From the NCBI GenBank assembly GCA_000969725.1, contig JXSR01S010411.1: 21,286 nucleotides of DNA. One strand, given 5' to 3'. Position numbers and translations under genes: made by a program. Positions 8,001 through 17,648 of this stretch are shown in pieces; within the stretch, counting starts at the first letter, position 1, and each line of letters begins with the position of its first letter. The notes under the pieces were generated by a model. The model had not been told where the DNA came from, did no database searches, and saw only the letters and a program-made list of their open reading frames with translations. The stretch comes from Ophiothrix spiculata (Eukaryota; Echinodermata; Ophiuroidea; Amphilepidida; Ophiotrichidae).

Positions 8001-8598
8001 CTTCAAATTTCGAGGCAAAGTTATTGGTTTTCCACTAAAAATAAATGTTCCATTTATGTAATGATGTGATTTTAGAGTTCATCACAGTATAAAAATCAGA
8101 TATTAGAAAGAATACTTTGGAAAAAAAATGCAAATGCAAGTCTGTAATATCAACATAAACATTTATGGTATAAACAAACCGTGTCGTCTCTGGCTTTTGC
8201 AAGACACGCTTAATATTGGGGAACTGTCAGATTCAGATTCAGAATCAGATTTTTAACATTAACTGAAACAAGAGCATCGTTCAACCAGTGCAAAGTTTAT
8301 CCAGGAATTCGATTGTAATTACAAACATTATGTGATGGTATTCAACCAGATTGCAGTTCACAAATTCTACTTCAAAGTAATCATTTAAACAATTGGTATT
8401 TCAAAACATATTTTGCTTAAACAAAAAATGTATCAAAATGTTTAGCCTGTATACTGCAACAAGTATAACCTCGATCAATTTCCGGACCATTTATCAATTT
8501 AGTAATGTGCAGATATAATTGGATGAGAGTGTGTGTTTCTCAATTAGATTTTACCTAACAAATGCAGTTTGAAGTTAGAATTTAAAATCATTTCTTAA
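8001..8598 (+). repeat. Module K, copy in U2
   Basis: It aligns with U1 at 1561-2060. A stretch at about 8142-8206 is extra relative to U1 and resembles part of module I (AAACAAACCGTGTCGTCTCT). A short CAGATT repeat at 8227-8250 is expanded compared with U1. At 8599 it is joined to D', whereas U1 continues in unique K sequence to J'. Confidence 0.7.
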
Positions 8599-9200
8599 AG
8601 TTTCTGTGTGATTCTTTACATTATTCATTCAAAACGACGTAAGAGAATTGACTAGGTGTCATTCATCATAAATAGTCAATACATTTGAATAATTATAGTT
8701 CACTAATAATTTTTCAATTTGTAATAATTTTGATAACCGGTATTTATTTATAAAGTCTTGAGATCCTAAATGTATCAGTGCGACAATGCTATAGTTTTAC
8801 AAGTAATCTATATTCCTTGTCAATACAAACAGTTGTGCAGCTGAGTCGAGGTAACCTTATGCCTGCGAGAAGCAAGTTAAATGGAAGGAGAATTGATGCT
8901 TATACAAACCTCGCTCAAATTTGAATAAGCTTACTTTATGGAGTCAATCTCTCTATATTGCACCGGGTAATACGATACAGAGGAACACAATTAAGTCCAG
9001 ATGAGAGGTGACGCTTTATGGGATTTGAGTCCGATTAGTTTGTAATGATTATTGATGAAATACACAACCGGTTAGCCTGTGCGTTCCTATGCACGTCGGT
9101 CTATTCGAAATTGAATTTTGATAAAAATAAAGATGGTATCATTCAAATACCTTCATTTAACTGAAAAGATGGCAAAACATGATTAATTCCCTTTAGTATT
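8599..9200 (+). repeat. Module D' (beta), copy 1
   Basis: It starts at TTTCTGTGTGATTCTTTACA, shared with 14820 in U3. The anchor CAGCTGAGTC is at 8838. Beta signatures are GCTCAAATTTGAATAAGCTT, GGAGTCAATCTCTCTATATT and AACACAATTAAGTCCAGATG, which the U3 beta copy shares and the alpha copies lack. It is collinear with module D, which shows that the unit is built from two diverged halves. Confidence 0.8.
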
Positions 9201-9560
9201 TCAGCAATTTAAAAGATAAGTAAAAATACAAGTAAAAAAAATAGAGGAAAAACAAGAAGGGTGTATTGGAAACCAAGACTCATGTTTTCTTACTTTTATC
9301 TTGTTTTTTAAAGTTTCACTTACACTATTTTTTCCAATCCCTAAAAGAAGTGCAATGGATGTAGGATGACTAAGGATATATCCGTATAAAGCAAAAGATG
9401 GCAATAAGTTTAAGCTGAAAAAATAAATAATTAAAAATGAGTGAGCGAATAAAAACCAACACATGATATGTTTCGTACCTGTTTTCCAATTTTTAAAGTT
9501 TCGTTTCGTAGAAAAAATTTCAACCCATTAAAGAACATTGATAACTGTCTCAAATTGTAT
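9201..9560 (+). repeat. Module E' (beta), copy 1
   Basis: It aligns with U3 at 15421-15740 (CATGTTTTCTTACTTTTATC versus TATGTTTTCTTTCTTTTTTC). It is a weak match to module E: GGGTGTATTGGAAACCAAGA here resembles GCGGGTAATGGAAAACCTAC there. An 87-codon minus-strand frame (9201-9464) has several hydrophobic stretches, but this follows from the T-rich strand. The frame is not kept in U3. Confidence 0.6.
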
Positions 9561-10100
9561 GAAGATATATCTGTACAAAGTGCAGGATAACATTCAGTTG
9601 AAAATTAGTCATTCGACAGTACATGGTAGAGCTGAAATCAGTGTAAACATTTTGGAGTGTGATTAACAATATCGATTCAGAAAAAAAAGTGTTTTTCAAT
9701 ATATAACATTTTATAGCGATGTTGCACACTTTATGCCAGTTAAGCAGAATATTAGAGCTTATCAATTGCAATACAAGTATTTTGTTGAAACAATTTGAAA
9801 ATATTTCTTTGAGAATGCAGGGAAAAGCAAGAAAGTTATTTTATATATTTTTATTGCTGTGTCTTGTCGGATTGAATTATAAATATATATTTTTGAATGC
9901 AAATTATATTAGAATTATTAAGAACGTTGTGACTGCATATTTTAAATTCTAACTTAATAAAGATGCACATATCACCACAGGGTACGAAGTAATATACCTA
10001 GTTATCTTTGTTAGAATGAAATCCGTCATTTATTTGCGTCTGTCTCCTCAAGGTAGATGACGATGTTCCATCAAGACTCGTCAGAATATATTTTATCATA
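9561..10100 (+). repeat. Modules L2-M2, copy in U2
   Basis: GCGATGTTGCACACTTTATG (9716) and GCAATACAAGTATTTTG (9768) mark the L2 subtype, shared with U3 at 15958-16035. L1 copies lack the GCAATACAAGTAT stretch. M2 follows at about 9955 with ATATCACCACAGGGTA. A 77-codon plus-strand frame at 9719-9952 is not kept in the other L copies. Confidence 0.7.
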
Positions 10101-10500
10101 TGACACAAACATCTAGCATATGACAAGCAGATTGTAACAAAACCTTCATTGTATCAAAGATTTATAATCAATACTTGTTGACAGGAAAGAGAATATTCAT
10201 ATATCTTAAGGTAAAAACAATCTCTATTTGCTTTAGAGAATCATAAAAATAATTCCAGAAATTTGCGAAATACAATGGTTCTATTTGGAATGATTAAAGT
10301 ATCTTTTGAATATCAGAAATATCAAAATGTTGTATTGTGTAAGCCGCGTGAAGGTCAGCATGTTTTAACAAATTAAAGATAAATTAAAGATGTCCAAGAT
10401 GTATTGTTTGAGAACCATACATATTTCATGGTATTCATCAGTTCGTCTACTAAGTAGGCGCTGCTGTAGTTTGCTCAATCATGTTGATGGTGATCTGTAA
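10101..10500 (+). repeat. Module N, copy in U2
   Basis: It matches U3 at 16355-16740: GACAAGCAGATTGTAACA, ACTTGTTGACAGGAAAGAGA (10170) and CATCAGTTCGTCTAC (10436). It continues past the point where U1 jumps to module A, so the end of this module is only seen in U2 and U3. Confidence 0.7.
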
Positions 10501-11321
10501 TATTAAAAAAAAATAATGATTGCGTTGCTTTTGTATTTTGTAATATTGCAGACCAAACCAAGAAGAATCTTGACATTCACGGAGATTTGGTAATCCGACT
10601 CGTCGTTAATTTTACATAGGCCTAGTGACGTACGTCAGTATGTTAAATTTTCTACAAATTGAAAAAGTGGAAAAATTTAACATACTGACGTTTGTGACGC
10701 GTGGAAAAAACAATAATGAGATACGTCAGTATGTTAGCTTTTTCTCTAAAATTACATGCTAAATTCGTTATACGTCACTATGTAAAATTAACGACGAACT
10801 GCACCAACCTATCAATTTATGAACCAAATTTTAAAAGCTTATCAATTATAATGTTAAGGTATTTCGATAATTTGTTTAGGGATCCTCTTCATTTTTTGGT
10901 ACTACCATATACTGGAAGATTTGGTATTCCAACTGCATTCATAGATCAATTCTAGAACCATTCGTCATGTTCGTCGCTGAAGTATTTTGTTGAGATTATC
11001 AGTTGATAAACCCGGAGCATCGAAATCTTGACATTCTGCGAGTCTGCATTTATCGATGGTGCTTTTAAAGAAACGGCATAATATCTAGACATGCAGTTCA
11101 TTCTGTAAATGTATTAATATAACTATAATAGTATAACAGTTTATAAATTATATTTTTAAGGTATTCATATAAATGATTTAAGGAATGAAATCAAAGTATA
11201 TAGAAAATCGTGTATTAAAAGTAAGTTTTGTTTCAAATTCCCTCCTTAATGTTCTTAACGTCTGTAGCAAGAAAAATCAATACCAAAGCTTCTTCAGAAT
11301 TACGATTTGTTACAACAACGA
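10501..11321 (+). repeat. Module O, copy in U2 (rearranged)
   Basis: Parts match U3 at 16800-17090 and 17649-17955: AATCTTGACATTCAC (10566), TTTGTTTAGGGAT with GGTACTACCATAT (10870-10910), CGATGGTGCTTTTAAAGAAA (11052), TTAAGGAATGAAATCAA (11176) and GTCTGTAGCAAG (11262). The order differs: the AATCTTGACATTC segment is present twice (10566 and 11029). The fold-back element at 10600-10797 interrupts it. Confidence 0.6.
10600..10797. mobile_element. Small fold-back (MITE-like) element with nested palindromes
   Basis: The ends are a perfect 20-base inverted repeat: TCGTCGTTAATTTTACATAG (10600-10619) and its complement at 10778-10797. Inside, ACGTCAGTATGTTAAATTTT (10632-10651) is perfectly inverted at 10672-10691. 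Further copies of ACGTCAGTATGTTA lie at 10723 and 10772 (as ACGTCACTATG). TGACGTACGTCA (10626-10637) is itself palindromic. No clean target duplication is visible; the flanks ACT at both sides are only suggestive. It is found in U2 only. The 84-codon frame over it is accidental. Confidence 0.75.
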
Positions 11322-11970
11322 CCTTAGAAGGATATATACATAGAGGAAACACATGTTTAGGGTCTTTTTGCTGTTTGATACTTTAGTACTGTATAATGCA
11401 GTATTTAATTTGCTATGACATGCAATCGTGCAAGGACCTTTAAAATCAGAAATCAAAATCATGTGCGGAATGAACATGTCAAGTGCCTATTACTGATTCT
11501 CATACTTTACTACCGATGCTCTGATCTCTTAAACATGTACCGGTATATTAGATCAAACTCCACCAAATCACCGAGACGTTTATCTTTTTTTACGCAAAAG
11601 AAAGAACAAAAACAGCAGAGAATGGATAACGCATGTATGAGTAATACGATTTGAAGGATAGGCGGCTTGCCTAAAAGCTTAACTTTTAGATATATATCCT
11701 CCCGCCCATTTTAATTCATCAGTGTCCAACATGAACTCGGGGATACGATATTGCTAAGAACAAACGATTCTTAGGGGTTAATAACGCTAAACGTCTTGTG
11801 AACGATTTCAACGTTGTTGATCGTAACTTCATATTGAATACATATTTTTCTTGATACAATTTTTTGTACTGTATATATCTTTTATCTATTGTTTTATTAT
11901 TGTCACTGGTTTAAATAAAAATCATACTTCGTCATTCTTAGGGAAAATCGATTGATTTTTTTTTATTTTT
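11322..11970 (+). repeat. Module A, copy 3
   Basis: This is a full-length copy from CCTTAGAAGG to the T-run after AAAATCGATTG. The closest relative is U1 (43-688). The 60 bases upstream (11262-11321) are shared with U4 (17891-17955), so the module A start used here is a convention and not a boundary of homology between U3 and U4. Confidence 0.85.
11661..11706. other. Stem-loop in module A, copy 3
   Basis: The outer GGCGG (11661-11665) and CCCGCC (11701-11706) are retained. The inner stem CTAAAAGCT/AACTTTTAG has one mispair compared with the perfect copy in U1. Confidence 0.5.
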
Positions 11971-12560
11971 GGTACTACCATATACATTAGAAGATTTGAT
12001 ATTTCAATTGCATTCATATAGATCAATTTTTGAACCATTCGTCGCCTAAGTATTTTGCTGAGATTATATGCTGATGAATTTAATGTATCTGAACTAAATC
12101 TTTTTAATCAACGAAGATTGAAGTTAAAACACTGAAATTGTTTATTAAAAAATGTTATGTAACGAAAAATTATTTAATGACGTAAAAGTGTCAATTTTAT
12201 TACGACAAATGTTTTCTCCTAATTTGAAATATATTTTAAAATATAAGATCTATATATGAGCATATAAATATCACAACAATTTAGTTTAATGTACGTATCG
12301 TTTTCATAATCAATATCTGCAAAATGATGAAAGACATCCTTTACAAAAAAGAAATCGATATATTTTCACATATTTTAATGTTATTCTTTCATTCCAATTT
12401 GAAAAGATAAAAAAGGTTTAAATTAGTCAGATGCCTATTTGTTTTAATTATATATTTATAAAGTGTTCAGGATTCAAAATACCTCAATATGACAGTACTA
12501 TTATAGATTTTCAAGTAATTTATATTATTTGTCAATACAAGCCATCGTACAATTGAGTTT
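11971..12560 (+). repeat. Modules B/C, copy in U3
   Basis: GGTACTACCATAT is at about 11972, followed by GAAGATTTGATATTTCAA, TGAATTTAATGTATCTGAAC and AAAATGATGAAAGACATC. It is closest to U4 (18591-19215). Relative to U2 it has small deletions, for example of the CTGTTTTCCTGAACTC stretch at 4151. Confidence 0.7.
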
Positions 12561-13290
12561 AAGTTCATGTTTATTCGTCGTTATTATCACTCTAACGAAA
12601 ATGCAAACAGAAAGAATACAATTGACAAGGTGTCATTCATCACAAATAATCAATACACTTTGAAATCGATTTAAAGTTATATAAGATGTTAACTATTCAG
12701 TGGCATATATTATACAGGGTGTCCCAATAAAAATGCACCACTTTATTTTTGAACATATCTCAGAAACCAATAAACAAATCTTAAAACTTTTTTCAAAATA
12801 GTAATATAATTTAGTGTCTCATCTGTGAAATTTTGAGCGAAATCCATCGAATGAATATGTTAACAATGTTTTTTTTTCTCTGTGCAGTGCCATGAAAAAA
12901 GCTCAAATCGGAATAAATTGACAAGGTGTCATTCGTCACACATACTCGATACACTTTAAGTTATATGAGAAGTTAACTATTCAGTGGCATATATTATATA
13001 TTCATAAAGTATTTGCCATTCAGAATGTTTCATTGCAACAATACGCTAGTATTATAATTAATTTATATACAAACAAACAATTGTGCAGCTGAGTCAAAGT
13101 AACCTTATGCCTGCAAGCTGCAAGTTATAATGGAAGGAGAATTAGCCCTGCTCGAATTTGATTAAGCTTATGTTATGGAGTGAATTTCTTTACATTGCAT
13201 CGAGTAATGCGATACAGAAGAACAAAATGAAGTCCAATAAGGAGGTGCCGCTCAATGGGATTTAATTTAGATAAGAATGCAATTATTGAT
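12561..13290 (+). repeat. Module D (alpha), copy in U3 (interrupted)
   Basis: The CAGCTGAGTC anchor is at 13086. The alpha signature GCCCTGCTCGAATTTGATTA follows, and then GAGGTGCCGCTCAATGGGAT, as in U4. The upstream part is split by a transposon end (12715-12909) whose two sides carry the same roughly 90-base segment (12613-12714 and 12910-12998). Confidence 0.75.
12715..12909 (+). mobile_element. Lone transposon end, Tc1/mariner-like
   Basis: The segment begins TA then CAGGGTGTCCC (12715-12725). This is a type of terminus common on Tc1/mariner (IS630-like) elements of invertebrates, and I recognise it from general knowledge only. No matching inverted end occurs on the right and there is no transposase, so it is a truncated or recombined fragment. 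It lies between two copies of a roughly 90-base stretch of module D. It is absent from U2 and U4 at the same place. Confidence 0.55.
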
Positions 13291-13560
13291 GGGTTTACTG
13301 TACGTTTAAGTTATTCAGGTATAGCTAGACCCTTACTACTACCAAAATATTGGTGAGTGAGAAAAAGAGTAAATAGAACATATCATTGAAGAAAGAGCGG
13401 GTAATGGAAAACCTACACTCAATTATGGTAACGTTTAACTTTTTCTTTCCGCCTTCGGGTTTACTCTTAACCCGACCATTTTATTCTATTCCAACAGGGT
13501 CGGTTTTGTAAGCTTATAATGATCATCATTGTATTTGTTATGTTCTATATTTCAAACATA
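13291..13560 (+). repeat. Module E, copy in U3
   Basis: It aligns with U4 at 19720-19990: ATAGCTAGACCCTTACTACT, GTAAATAGAACATATCATTG and GGGTAATGGAAAACCTACAC. It contains the hairpin CGGGTT-TACTCTT-AACCCG (13456-13474), also in U4 near 19880 and weaker in both U2 copies. No insertion is present. Confidence 0.75.
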
Positions 13561-13690
13561 ACAGGAAAGATTTAATATTATTGTTTCATTTTTATTAAAA
13601 CTATTTGAAATTGAAACGTTCAATCAATATTGAAACGATTTGTCTGGTATTGAGGTTTGTCGGACTGAATTATGAATATTTTTCACGAAT
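13561..13690 (+). repeat. Module F, copy in U3 (fused to H)
   Basis: It aligns with U4 at 19985-20120, from TATTATTGTTTCATTTTTAT to TTTCACGAATG. It is then joined directly to the interior of H (GTATGCATTTTTGACTACAA). The whole of G, about 540 bases in U4, is missing. The junction shares AATG in both parents. Confidence 0.75.
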
Positions 13691-14150
13691 GGTATGCATT
13701 TTTGACTACAAATACAATATCAAAAATTCTTATTTAAAGTGTGACAATGATCATATTCAAATATTTGATATTGTTGTCTTCTTTAATGAATAAAAGTTAA
13801 ATAAGAAAAGAACAACATTTTAAACTATATTTAATGCACCTTTAATTTGAAACACCAGTTTATCGTCGAATTTATTAATGTCTACCAAAGTAGTGCAGTT
13901 ATAGTTTGTTTTCGAGATTCATCAAGTCTTTGATACCAAAATAAAGAATCTTCTTCAGCAAATAGTGTCGCTTATGGCTATTGCAAGAGACACTCGTTTG
14001 GGGAGTTTGAATTAAAACAGGAGCATTGTTTCACTTTGCATACTTTTAACCCTCTTTGATATTTATCCAGTAAACATTAGCGGATATTATTTGAATAACT
14101 TGCAATGAATCGTAAACTATATCACTCAATTTTCACAAATTACATTACAA
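13691..14150 (+). repeat. Modules H-I-J', copy in U3
   Basis: H starts inside the module because of the fusion. I is at about 13860 and J' at about 14046. The J' subtype has GATATTTATCC and no extra bases after CAATGAATC, and it leads directly into L1, as in U4. Confidence 0.75.
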
Positions 14151-14545
14151 AATTATTAGTTTATCATTATGTTATAGTGATCAATATTTAAATCATACAT
14201 ATGATCATCATTCTTCAATATGTACTAGACATGTCAAGTGAGATTTTATACCGATGTTGCACATTTTATACCAGTTAAGCAGATTAATAGAGCTTATCAA
14301 TTTTGTTGAAATTATGTTGAAAATATTTCTTTAAGAATGTAGAAAAAAAGAAAGTTGTCTTATATTTTTCATTGCTGAATATTGTCGGATTGAATTAAAA
14401 ATATTATTTTTGAATACAAATTGAGTTTTATTTATCTGATTATGCGTTGTGACTGCAAATTTCAATATATTTTAACTTGATAAAGATGCGCATATCACTA
14501 CAGGGTACACAGTAATAGTTAGTTAACGATGTTCCATCAAGACTA
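14150..14545 (+). repeat. Modules L1-M1, copy in U3 (truncated)
   Basis: ACCGATGTTGCACATTTTAT is at 14250 and GCGCATATCACTACAGGGTA at 14487. Compared with U1 it jumps from the GTAATA of M1 to TAGTTAACGATGTTCCATCA near 14515, losing about 60 bases including the CCGTCATTTATTTGCG stretch. Soon afterwards it ends. Confidence 0.7.
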
Positions 14546-14718
14546 CTCAAAATATTTATTATTTAAATCAAAGTGAAGATTCATGCGTAGTAGTAGAAAC
14601 TAGATTAGTGATGGATTAAACTTCTGCACTACTGTAAATTACTGTAAGAAGTGGTGGCCACAATATTGATTGGACTGGTGCCAAAGTTATCGATGAGGAA
14701 CAAGAGTATTCTCGTTGG
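14546..14718. other. Private segment of U3
   Basis: No counterpart was found elsewhere in the window. It is slightly less AT-rich and has a GTAGTAGTAG run and a TTACTGTA direct repeat (TACTGTAAATTACTGTAAG). It joins truncated M1 to the last part of K (TTTGTTTGATTAATTG, 14721). It may be foreign filler or unit sequence lost from the others. Confidence 0.4.
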
Positions 14719-14819
14719 GTTTTGTTTGATTAATTGTTTTTTATTTTTGTTCTTAGAAAAATTTGTTAAATTTAAATGGCATCAATAGCTTACGATAGAA
14801 TTGTTAATCCAATCCTTTA
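14719..14819 (+). repeat. Tail of module K in U3
   Basis: TTTGTTTGATTAATTGTTTT and the following TTGTTCTTAGAAA match the end of K in U1 (2322-2360). The next 60 bases or so are not seen elsewhere. D' then starts at 14820. Confidence 0.6.
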
Positions 14820-15420
14820 GTTTCTGTGTGATTCTTTACATTATTAATTAGAACAAATCTGCAAAACGACGTAAGAGAATTTACTAGGTCTCATTCTTCA
14901 CAAATAACATGAATAATCACTTCACTTGCATATAGTTCACTAATCTTTTTTCTATCTAAAATCATGTTGAAAATTCTTGAGATCCAAAATTTCTCGTTGC
15001 GACAATGCTATAGTTTTACAAGTAATCTACGTATATTCCTTGTCAATACAAACAATTGTGCAGCTGAGTCAAGGTAACCTTATGCTAGCGAGACGCAAGT
15101 GGAAAGAGAATTGATAATCATACAAACTTCGCTCAAGTTTGAATAAGCTTACTTTATGGAGTCAATCTCTCTATATTGCACCGAGTAATACGATACAGAG
15201 GAACACAATTAAGTCCAGATGAGAGGTGACGGTTTATGGGATTTAAGTCCGATTAGTTTGTAATGATTATTGATGAAATACACAACCGGTTCTTTTTTGT
15301 GTTCCTATGCACGTCGGTCTATTTGATATTGAACAATAAAAAAGCTGTCATTCAAATACCTTATTCATTTAACTGAAAAGATGGCAAAACATGATTAATT
15401 TCATTAAGGATTTCAGCAAT
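14820..15420 (+). repeat. Module D' (beta), copy in U3
   Basis: It is collinear with U2 at 8599-9200, from TTTCTGTGTGATTCTTTACA through CAGCTGAGTC (15061) to GATGGCAAAACATGATTAAT. It carries the beta signatures. It lies 1975 bases after the U3 alpha anchor, while in U2 the same distance is 4070 bases. The half-unit spacing is therefore very variable. Confidence 0.8.
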
Positions 15421-15884
15421 TAAAAAAGACAATTGAAAATATAACTAACCAAAAAATGGAGAAAAAGACATAGGAAAACAAGGAGGGTTTAACGGAAAAC
15501 AATTATGTTTTCTTTCTTTTTTCTTGTTTAGTAAAGTTTCAATTAGCTTATTTTTTCAATCCTTGAAAGAATTGCGTTAGTTGCATCAAATTAATTTAGG
15601 ATATAAGTATAGACATAAATAAATAAATAATTACAAATGGGCTAGCGAATGAAAACCGACACTTTTTCTGTTTTCCAATTTTTAAAGTTTCATTAAGTAG
15701 TAAAATGTTCAATCATTTAAAGAACTTTGGTAACTGTCTCAAATTGTATTTAGATATATGTGTACAAAGTGCAGGATAACATTCAGCTTAAATAAGGTAT
15801 TCGGCAATACATGGCAGAGCGAAATCAGTTTAAATATTTGGAGTTTGATTAACAATGTCGATTCAGAAAAAAACCCTCTGTTTT
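15421..15884 (+). repeat. Module E' (beta), copy in U3, with lead-in to L2
   Basis: It aligns with U2 at 9201-9700: T-rich stretches, TTTTTCAATCCTTGAAAGAA, AACTGTCTCAAATTGTATT and GCAGGATAACATTCAG. It is AT-rich and no frame is kept between the copies. Confidence 0.65.
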
Positions 15885-16740
15885 AGGGATCTAAATTTAG
15901 CTCATAATCATGATCATCTTTTTCAGTATGTGCTAGAGATCACCAGTGATATTTTACACCGATGTTGCACACTTTATGCCAGTAAACCAGATTAAGAGAG
16001 CTTCAAAATTGCAAAACATTCAAGTATTTTGTTGAAATATGTTGAAAAGATTTCTTTAAGAACGTTCGGGGAAAAAAAGTTATTTTATGAGTTTAATTGT
16101 GTGTAATGTCGGACTAAATTGTAAATATAGTTTTGAATGTAAATTTTATTTTTATTATCTAACTATTCAATACGTTGTCACTGCATGCATCTAATTTAAT
16201 CATATAAACTTGATAAAGATGTACATATCACCACAGGGTATAAAGTAATAATACCTAGTTATCTTTGTTAGAATAAAAGCCGTCATTCATTTGCGTATGT
16301 CTCCTCAAGGTAGTTGACGATGTTGCACCAAGACTCGTCAGAATACATTTTATATTATGACACACATTTAGGATGTGACAAGCAGGTTGTAGCACAAATT
16401 TCATTGTACGTTAACAATTTATAATCAATACTTGTTGAGATGAAAAAGAATATTCGCGTTTCTTGAAGTCTCTATTTGGTACCGGGTAGCATAAAATTGA
16501 TTCCAGAGAATGTATGAAAACTAATGTAAGGCTATATATTTGGAAAGAGTGAAGATTTTTTTGGATACCAACCAGAAACAACAGATTTTCGACGTTTTGA
16601 TGCCGTGTGAATGTCGGCAGAATTTTCACAAGTTAAAGATAAATTAAATATTTCCAAGATGTATTTTTGGAGAAACGGACATATTTCTTGGTATTCATCA
16701 GTTCGTCTACCAAGCTGACGCAGCTGTAGTCTTTACATCT
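15885..16740 (+). repeat. Modules L2-M2-N, copy in U3
   Basis: CACACTTTATGCCAGT and ATTCAAGTATTTTGTTG mark the L2 subtype. M2 has CATATCACCACAGGGTA (16225) and CCTCAAGGTAGTTGACGATG. N runs from GACAAGCAGGTTGTAGCA to CATCAGTTCGTCTACCAAG (16696). A 72-codon minus-strand frame (16411-16629) has no counterpart in U2. Confidence 0.7.
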
Positions 16741-17090
16741 AATGTATGTTGATTATTTTGATTTAATATGTAACATCGAAAAAAACATTATTTAAATCGT
16801 GTTGCATTTGGATGTTGTAATATTGCGGAGCAAACCCCGAAGTATCGAAAATCTTGACATTCACCTACTCTACAGTTATCGATGGCGCTTTTAAAGAAAC
16901 AGCATTATATTAAGACAGGCATTAAATTTTGTCAATTTTAACGTTTATTAGTACAATTTAACGGTATTCCTATAATTTGTTTAGGGATTATCTCCAATGT
17001 TTGGTACTACCATATATTGGAAGATTTGGTATTCCAACTGCATCCATAGATCAATTTTGAACCAAATTTTAAAAGTTCATCAATTACAAT
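16741..17090 (+). repeat. Module O, first part, copy in U3
   Basis: ATCTTGACATTCACC (16851), CGATGGCGCTTTTAAAGAAA (16877), TTGTTTAGGGATTATC (16977) and GGTACTACCATAT (17002) are shared with U2. The module is broken at 17091 by a 558-base block absent from U2 and resumes at TTAAGGAATGAAATCAA (17649). Confidence 0.65.
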
Positions 17091-17648
17091 CACCGAATGT
17101 GGTTACCACCCCTATGAAATTGAAATTGGAGGGCTAAAAGTTGCTTTGCTTTATATCATAGTATAGGTTAGGGTGTCTTCTATTCATTGATACCAACATT
17201 TTGAAAATCGGCAAAGGCGTTACATAATTATGACTTCATAAGTACTTCCGAGTCGGAAAAATCGCGATTTTGTGGCAAAAATGGCCACTAAATCGAAATT
17301 TTGCTGTGAAAGTTCTAAATATCAACATTTTGTCTGGTTTTTGCTTATAAAGAAGGGGAATGGTGTTTCTAATGTTTTCTGGTGTTTCTGTAAGTTTTAG
17401 GTGAATACCATACAGATATTTTTCAAAATGGCGAATCAAAAATGTCTTAGGTGGCAACCATCCCCCTACCTTCGGCCTTTGACGAGACACACTGACCACC
17501 CTGAATGTGTTACCTACAAGGTTTTTTTCGCTAAGTTTAAATGATCACAAAGGATGCATTTACAACTACCCAAAACCCCTAGGTCATATTCGTTTGCGTA
17601 TTTATGCACCAGGGAATCATCCGTTAGGGGTCCTTGGTAAGACAAGGG
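17091..17648. mobile_element. Foreign 558-base block in module O of U3
   Basis: It is bounded by loss and return of similarity to U2. Composition and texture differ from the array: it is less AT-rich, with runs such as CCCCCTACCTTCGGCC and AACCCCTAGGTC. It contains an uninterrupted 87-codon minus-strand frame (17236-17499) that ends well inside the block. The frame has a basic, hydrophobic-aromatic composition and no motif I can assign. TTACCACCCCTA near the left edge and the complement of TAGGGGTCCTTGGTAA near the right edge are weakly inverted. It is probably a copy of a dispersed repeat, of unknown class. Confidence 0.5.

Larger units (their letters stand above)
3328..11321 (+). repeat. 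Higher-order repeat unit U2 (longest copy, about 8 kb)
   Basis: The module order is A (3328-3885, lacking its first 75 bases or so), C, D, E (twice), F/G, H-I-J, K, D', E', L2-M2-N and O. The extra length over U3 comes mainly from a 1.1-kb transposon at 5314-6416, a local duplication of E with an offset near 390 bases, the retained G and K modules and a fold-back element at 10600-10797. The anchor ATCATGTGCGG lies at 3397 here and at 11458 in U3, a period of 8061 bases. Confidence 0.85.

Noticed and set aside
9201-9464. Possible small membrane protein (87 codons, minus strand)
   Set aside because: The hydrophobic stretches arise from a T-rich strand, and the homologous E' copy in U3 does not keep the frame.
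10626-10637. TGACGTACGTCA as a functional CREB/ATF promoter element
   Set aside because: It is part of the palindromic fold-back element, and there is no gene nearby to regulate. It is noted only as a sequence property of the element.
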